Source: Bacillus sp. FJAT-45350
GTDB taxonomy: Bacteria > Bacillota > Bacilli > Bacillales > NISU01
Direction: 5' to 3'
NCBI RefSeq assembly: GCF_002335805.1
Contig: NZ_NISU01000001.1
Location: 1,124,079-1,188,078, forward strand
DNA length: 64,000 nucleotides
Position numbers and translations under genes: made by a program
The notes under the pieces: generated by a model
Database searches by the model: none
Seen by the model: the letters and a program-made list of their open reading frames with translations, nothing else
What the model was told of the DNA's origin: nothing
In this document: positions 60,291 to 64,000 of the stretch, piece by piece
How the letters are laid out: the number at the start of each line of letters is the position of its first letter
Numbering within the stretch: position 1 is the stretch's first letter

Positions 60291-60567
60291 AGAGTTAGTT
60301 GAAAGAATTACTAGACTTGTTCTTGAGCGACTAGATATAAGTAATAATCCGAGTGTATTACCATTAAGTGAAGATGAAGTTAAACATTGGAATTCACTTT
60401 CATTATTGGAAAAGGAGCAAGGTCAAAGTAAAAAAAGGACAGCACAAACTCTTACCCCTCTCTCCTCGGAGGAGGTTGATGCATGGGGTAAGATTACTCA
60501 TCATTATCGTCCTAGTAAGAATGGTAATGAGGAAACAGAGAAGGTTCGATTTTTGAGTTACTTATAA
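60283..60567 (+). CDS. Small microcompartment-associated protein with repeated motif
   Basis: This 94-residue protein overlaps the HAD gene by 8 bases. It begins with an amphipathic helix (ELVERITRLVLERL) of the type used to target enzymes to microcompartment shells. Two copies of an LxPLSxxEVxxW unit follow: VLPLSEDEVKHWNSL (about 25-39) and LTPLSSEEVDAWGKI (about 56-70). No enzyme domain is present. It could be a scaffold or cargo adaptor. I recognise no family. Confidence 0.6.
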   Translation: MNKELVERITRLVLERLDISNNPSVLPLSEDEVKHWNSLSLLEKEQGQSKKRTAQTLTPLSSEEVDAWGKITHHYRPSKNGNEETEKVRFLSYL

Positions 60568-60604
60568 GTTGTTAATAGTAATTAAAATCTGAGGAGGAAT
60601 TAAA

Positions 60605-60898
60605 ATGGCAGAAATAAATGGGGCACTAGGAATGATTGAAACGAAAGGGCTTGTTGGCTCTATAGAAGCTGCAGATGCTATGGTGAAAGCAGCCAATGTG
60701 AACATAGTAGGTAAAGTCCATGTCGGTGGAGGAATTGTAACAGTCCTAGTAACAGGAGATGTTGGGGCTGTAAAAGCAGCTACAGAAGCCGGAAGTGTTG
60801 CTGCACAAAGAGTTGGAGAGTTACTTTCTGTTCATGTGATTCCTAGACCTCATAATGAGTTATTGGGAATCTTACCTACGTACGGTGAAAATAAATAA
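60605..60898 (+). CDS. Microcompartment shell hexamer protein (BMC-H)
   Basis: This is a 97-residue single BMC domain of the EutM/PduA type: [40 protein letters not shown] and [10 protein letters not shown]. It forms hexameric facets of the shell. AGGAGGAA precedes the ATG at 60605. Confidence 0.95.
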   Translation: MAEINGALGMIETKGLVGSIEAADAMVKAANVNIVGKVHVGGGIVTVLVTGDVGAVKAATEAGSVAAQRVGELLSVHVIPRPHNELLGILPTYGENK

Positions 60899-60919
60899 CG
60901 GTTTTTGAGGTGTTGCTGA

Positions 60920-61588
60920 ATGAAAGAAAGGGATGTACATCATATTGTAAATGAAATAGTGCAAGAGCTTTCGAATCAAGCAAAGCCACAAAAAAATAGA
61001 AAAGGACCGATTCCTATCGGTGTTTCTAGTCGCCATTGTCATTTAAATGAAGAGGCGTTAAATGTACTTTTTGGTAAAGGGAATTCTTTGAGCAAGAAAG
61101 TAGACTTGTTACAGCCAGGTCATTTTGCAGCGCAAGAAACAGTGATGATTGCAGGACCAAAAGGAAGTATTGAAAACGTAAGAGTACTAGGTCCATTGAG
61201 AAAGGATACACAAGTAGAAGTAAGTAAGACCGATGCTATAAAACTAGGGTTAAAACCACCGATTCGGGAGTCTGGGGAACTTGCAGACTCCTCTCCTATA
61301 ACGATTATTGGTCCAAAAGGTAGTATTTATTTAGAAGAAGGGTTGATTATTCCAGAAGCTCATATTCATATGTCAACAAGTGATGCACAAGAGTTTGGAA
61401 TAAAGGATAGTGACATTGTACAGGTAAAAACAAATAATAGTAGACGATCCATTACTTTCGATTGTGTAAAAGTTCGAGTTTCTCCTAAATACGTTCTAGA
61501 AATGCATATTGATACAGATGAAGCAAATGCTGCTAATGTAAAGTCTGGGGCAGTTGGAGAATTAATAAAAGTAGAGGATTCATTATGA
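60920..61588 (+). CDS. pduL: PduL-type phosphate acyltransferase
   Basis: This is a 222-residue phosphotransacylase that turns acyl-CoA into acyl phosphate inside the shell and recycles CoA. An N-terminal targeting helix (DVHHIVNEIVQELSNQ) is followed by PIGVSSRHCHL (zinc-binding His), PGHFAAQETVMI, and EAHIHMS. The length and order are standard. ATG 60920 follows GAGGTG. It implies that acetaldehyde or propanal is oxidised to acyl-CoA by an aldehyde dehydrogenase, not in this window. Confidence 0.93.
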   Translation: MKERDVHHIVNEIVQELSNQAKPQKNRKGPIPIGVSSRHCHLNEEALNVLFGKGNSLSKKVDLLQPGHFAAQETVMIAGPKGSIENVRVLGPLRKDTQVEVSKTDAIKLGLKPPIRESGELADSSPITIIGPKGSIYLEEGLIIPEAHIHMSTSDAQEFGIKDSDIVQVKTNNSRRSITFDCVKVRVSPKYVLEMHIDTDEANAANVKSGAVGELIKVEDSL

Positions 61589-62226
61589 ATCAACGGTTAA
61601 TAGAAAGTATTGTTAAAGAAGTCTTAGTAAGTTTAGAAGCTGATACAGTAAAATCAAAACCTAAACTTTTATATATTAGCTCAAAAAAGACGAAAGATTT
61701 AGAGATGCAGCTAGACTTCCTACGGGCTCATTGGGATGTAATAGATAGTAAAAATATTGATTTTTATACGAAACCGTTGATAAACGAGGCTGTTTTCTTA
61801 AATATAGATCAAGATACGCTTGTAAGGATAGCTTTGGGATTTACTGATAGTGCAGAAAGTAAACTATTTAGTCAATTAATCTATTATGAAATCCCAATTA
61901 CTTTTGTAGTATGTTCACTTCTAGAAAATTATTTAAATATAAATGTTAGAAAGCATAAATATCGGCAATATATAAAAAGTATTCAGGCATATCGAAATAC
62001 TCTAGAAGGGTATGGAGTTTTATTTAAACCACTTGAAGAAGTGATACCTTTTGAACAAGAAGTATCATTTGAGAAAAAGAATTGCAAAGGAACAAAACCA
62101 TTAATAGTTCAAGAAGATATAAGAAATTTTACAGGAAAACAAATCGTTGTTAAACCTGGAACGATCATTACTCCTCTTGCTAAAGACGCAGCAAGAGAAT
62201 TAGGGATCGAAATTTCCTTTTTGTAA
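61585..62226 (+). CDS. Eut-associated conserved protein, unknown
   Basis: This is a 213-residue protein whose ATG overlaps the pduL stop (ATGA), so it is translationally coupled. It starts with a targeting-type helix (RLIESIVKEVLVSLEA), and the middle part (VRIALGFTDSAESKLFSQLI) looks like a flavoprotein-like fold. The C-terminus (VVKPGTIITPLAKDAARELG) is repeated in other eut proteins as a cargo-type tail. It resembles the small conserved protein of Gram-positive eut operons (TIGR02536-like); function is unknown. Confidence 0.65.
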   Translation: MNQRLIESIVKEVLVSLEADTVKSKPKLLYISSKKTKDLEMQLDFLRAHWDVIDSKNIDFYTKPLINEAVFLNIDQDTLVRIALGFTDSAESKLFSQLIYYEIPITFVVCSLLENYLNINVRKHKYRQYIKSIQAYRNTLEGYGVLFKPLEEVIPFEQEVSFEKKNCKGTKPLIVQEDIRNFTGKQIVVKPGTIITPLAKDAARELGIEISFL

Positions 62227-62240
62227 AGGAGGCATGCTGC

Positions 62241-62519
62241 ATGGTCATCGGAACAGTGATAGGTAGCATATGGGCAACAAGAAAAGAAGAAGGCTTAACA
62301 GGTGTAAAACTATTAAAAGTAAAAATAAATCACACTCATTCGGGTGATACATGCACTGATTCCGTATTAGTAGCAGTAGATCGAATTGGAGCGGGAACAG
62401 GAGATAAAGTCATTGTGACAAGGGGTACACCAGCGTCTAATTTTTGTGATACGCCGCTTCCAATTGATGCGCTTATTATTGGAATTATTGATCTAGAAGA
62501 TTCAGAAAGGGTGAAATAA
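62241..62519 (+). CDS. eutN: Microcompartment vertex protein EutN/CcmL (BMC-P)
   Basis: This is a 92-residue pentamer that caps shell vertices. The family pattern is GTVIGSIWATRKEEGLTGVK, VAVDRIGAGTGDKVIVTRG and IDALIIGIID. AAAGGAGG precedes ATG 62241. The next gene begins 2 bases after its stop. Confidence 0.95.
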   Translation: MVIGTVIGSIWATRKEEGLTGVKLLKVKINHTHSGDTCTDSVLVAVDRIGAGTGDKVIVTRGTPASNFCDTPLPIDALIIGIIDLEDSERVK

Positions 62520-62520
62520 A

Positions 62521-62793
62521 TTGGGTATAGCCGTTGGAATGATAGAAACGATTGGCATAGCTAATTCCATAGAGGCAACAGATTTAATGTTGAAAACCTC
62601 TGATGTTGTATTATTTCAACAAAATAAAACAGACCCCGCACTAGTAACTACTTTTATTAAAGGTGATGTTAGTGCAGTACTTGAAGCTGTAGAGGTTGGG
62701 CGAAAAGTAGCAGAGCGTACGGGGTCTTTAGTGGCTTATTCTGTCATTCCATCTTCTGATAGCCAAACAATAAAACATTTAATTAAGGGATAG
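62521..62793 (+). CDS. Microcompartment shell protein (BMC-H), second
   Basis: This is a 90-residue BMC domain: AVGMIETIGIANSIEATDLM, TTFIKGDVSAVLEAVEVG and AYSVIPSSDS. It is more divergent than the one at 60605 and carries no obvious extra tail. TTG 62521 follows GAAAGGGTG. It may form a facet with a different pore. Confidence 0.92.
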   Translation: MGIAVGMIETIGIANSIEATDLMLKTSDVVLFQQNKTDPALVTTFIKGDVSAVLEAVEVGRKVAERTGSLVAYSVIPSSDSQTIKHLIKG

Positions 62794-62824
62794 ATTATAA
62801 AGAACGAGAGTAGGTGATATTGTT

Positions 62825-63166
62825 TTGGCAGAAGAAAAAAAGAGGTTTATACAAGAATTTGTACCAGGTAAACAAATAACATTAAGTCATTTGATTGCTA
62901 ATCCAAATCCAGAGCTTTACGATAAACTCGGTTTAGAAAATTCAGGAGCGTTAGGAATACTAACTCTTACACCTAGTGAAACGGTAATCATTGCAGGGGA
63001 TTACACTACGAAAGCAGCAAATGTTAAAGTGGGTTTTTTAGATAGATTTACTGGAAGTCTAGTCATATCGGGAAGTGTCTCAGAGGTAGAGACCGCTCTA
63101 ATCGAAGTCAATCGTTTCTTAAGTGACTACTTGGCATATACACCATCGATTGTAACAAAGTCATAG
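62825..63166 (+). CDS. eutS: EutS-type permuted shell protein (BMC-H)
   Basis: This is a 113-residue circularly permuted BMC domain of the EutS/PduU type: RFIQEFVPGKQITLSHLIAN, LGILTLTPSETVIIAGD and RFTGSLVISGSVSEVETAL. TTG 62825 is the probable start with GTAGGTG upstream. EutS-type proteins shape the shell edge. Confidence 0.92.
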   Translation: MAEEKKRFIQEFVPGKQITLSHLIANPNPELYDKLGLENSGALGILTLTPSETVIIAGDYTTKAANVKVGFLDRFTGSLVISGSVSEVETALIEVNRFLSDYLAYTPSIVTKS

Positions 63167-63195
63167 TTTTATAGAAGAAGGTGAAGGTGGACTCA

Positions 63196-63693
63196 TTGAA
63201 AAACAGAGCTCTGTTGATTGGATCTGTTGGTGCAGGTAAAACATCACTGACTTTTAAATTGTTGGGGAGGAAAGTAGAACCCCGTAAAACCCAAAGCTTA
63301 CATTTCTATGATTGGATTATTGACTCACCGGGGGAATATTTAGAAAATCCAATGTTCTATAAGAGTATTATGGTAACAGCGTTAGAAGTGACACACATCT
63401 TATTTATTTATGACGCAACTAAAGAAAAAATTTTCTTTCCACCTAGTTTTAGTACAGGGATGAATAAATTAACTATTGGTGTAGTAACTAAATGTGATCA
63501 CAAAGATGCTGATATAAAAAGAGCGCAAATTCATCTCAAGAAAGCAATGCAAACTGGACCGATAGTATGTACATCTTCAGTAAGTGGGCAAGGAATTGAA
63601 GAGTTAAAAGGATTAATTCATTGTTCAAATTATAATGAAATGCGAAAGTATATTACCGGTTTAAAGCAACATGTGGTGACTTTTCATAATTAA
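63196..63693 (+). CDS. eutP: EutP/PduV-type small GTPase-like protein
   Basis: This is a 165-residue P-loop protein: GSVGAGKTSL (Walker A), DSPGEYLE (switch region), VTKCDHKD (NKxD-like) and TSSVSGQGIEEL. EutP/PduV proteins associate with microcompartments; acetate kinase activity has been reported for EutP in one species. TTG 63196 is preferred because GAAGGTGG ends 5 bases upstream; GTG 63181 has no good site. Confidence 0.88.
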   Translation: MKNRALLIGSVGAGKTSLTFKLLGRKVEPRKTQSLHFYDWIIDSPGEYLENPMFYKSIMVTALEVTHILFIYDATKEKIFFPPSFSTGMNKLTIGVVTKCDHKDADIKRAQIHLKKAMQTGPIVCTSSVSGQGIEELKGLIHCSNYNEMRKYITGLKQHVVTFHN

Positions 63694-63723
63694 CTCTATG
63701 CAACAATAGGAGGGTGAAGGGAT

Positions 63724-64000
63724 ATTTTCGTTAAGGATGAAAGGATAATCAGTGTTGGAATCGATATTGGTTCAAGTACAACAAAAATGATTATTAGTCG
63801 GTTTGTTTTAAAAAATACATCAGGAATGACTAGTGTTCCAAAAATAGAAATTGTCGATAGAGAGATATTATATCAAAGCCCAATCTTTCGAACGCCTTTA
63901 CGATCGTCAACGGAAATAAATACAGATAAAGTAGAAGAAATTATCTGGTCTCAATATGAAGCAGCGAATGTTTCACCGTTAGACGTCCAAACAGGCGCTG
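63724..64000 (+). CDS. eutA: EutA, reactivating factor (partial, runs off the end)
   Basis: The frame opens after TGA at 63715-63717 and reads SVGIDIGSSTTKMIISR, the ATPase phosphate loop of EutA, then RSSTEINTDKVEEIIWSQYE. EutA renews the B12 cofactor of ethanolamine ammonia-lyase, so eutBC should follow outside the window. No ATG, GTG or TTG lies in frame before the motif; an ATT at 63724 is 9 bases after AGGAGGG and is the likely start. The 3' end is cut off by the window. Confidence 0.85.
   Translation, partial: MFVKDERIISVGIDIGSSTTKMIISRFVLKNTSGMTSVPKIEIVDREILYQSPIFRTPLRSSTEINTDKVEEIIWSQYEAANVSPLDVQTGA

Noticed and set aside
1-64000. CRISPR arrays, tRNA or rRNA genes
   Set aside because: No regularly spaced repeats and no tRNA-like or rRNA-like stretches were recognised by eye.

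Overview
The window comes from an AT-rich, low-GC Gram-positive endospore former of the Bacillaceae type. The signs are the spore genes cwlJ and gerQ, Bacillus-type small families (YvrJ, DUF2922, DUF3231, CBO0543, DUF4181), strong AGGAGG ribosome sites with many TTG/GTG starts, CcpA cre boxes and SigL (sigma-54) promoters. No rRNA, tRNA or CRISPR array was seen. The species cannot be named from this.

Region 1 (1-10.4 kb) is a defence island. It holds the end of a C5 DNA methyltransferase followed by an McrB-like motor and a LlaJI-type nuclease, which together form a LlaJI-like restriction-modification system. Next comes a second McrBC-like set: a tandem double-AAA McrB-like protein with a good internal start, an McrC-like PD-(D/E)XK protein and a large DUF2357 nuclease.

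Region 2 (10.5-25.2 kb) is a one-directional series of very small genes, mostly lipoproteins and one- to four-helix membrane proteins. Many are followed by a terminator and/or a short recurring element, (C/T)TAACGGAG-nGC...AG...AACAA. The series includes a truncated copy of one of its own genes and has been invaded by nested IS3-family elements and an IS110-family element with a long 3' non-coding region. It looks like a cassette-type array and is the main candidate for an undescribed system.

Region 3 (24-32.9 kb) has two DUF3231 genes and then a graveyard of defence genes: a DUF2075 helicase fragment, an HsdR tail, a truncated and frameshifted helicase-nuclease, and a RelBE-type pair with a broken toxin. 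It ends with a DUF2922/yvrJ block.

Region 4 (33-38 kb) is proline catabolism: a eukaryote-like (group 1) P5C dehydrogenase, a PAS/sigma-54 activator and a divergent proline dehydrogenase. Both enzyme genes have near-perfect sigma-54 promoters, flanking palindromes are likely activator sites, and a cre box lies upstream of the proline dehydrogenase gene.

Region 5 (39.4-50.7 kb) is a catabolic cluster under a probable cre box: two ThDP (acetolactate-synthase-like) enzymes, an SDR, a zinc alcohol dehydrogenase, a full TRAP transporter, an IclR regulator and two MDR oxidoreductases. The substrate is unknown. An McrC remnant, an HrgA-like gene and a second DUF2922/yvrJ block follow. The two yvrJ blocks are direct repeats about 20 kb apart.

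Region 6 (53-64 kb) has cwlJ-gerQ and then a bacterial microcompartment operon for ethanolamine or a related amino alcohol: DeoR regulator, class III PLP enzyme, APH-type kinase, ethanolamine-type permease, HAD phosphatase, a small novel protein, shell proteins (BMC-H twice, EutS-type, EutN-type), PduL, EutP and the start of eutA. The kinase and PLP enzyme suggest a B12-independent phospholyase route beside the EutA-dependent one.
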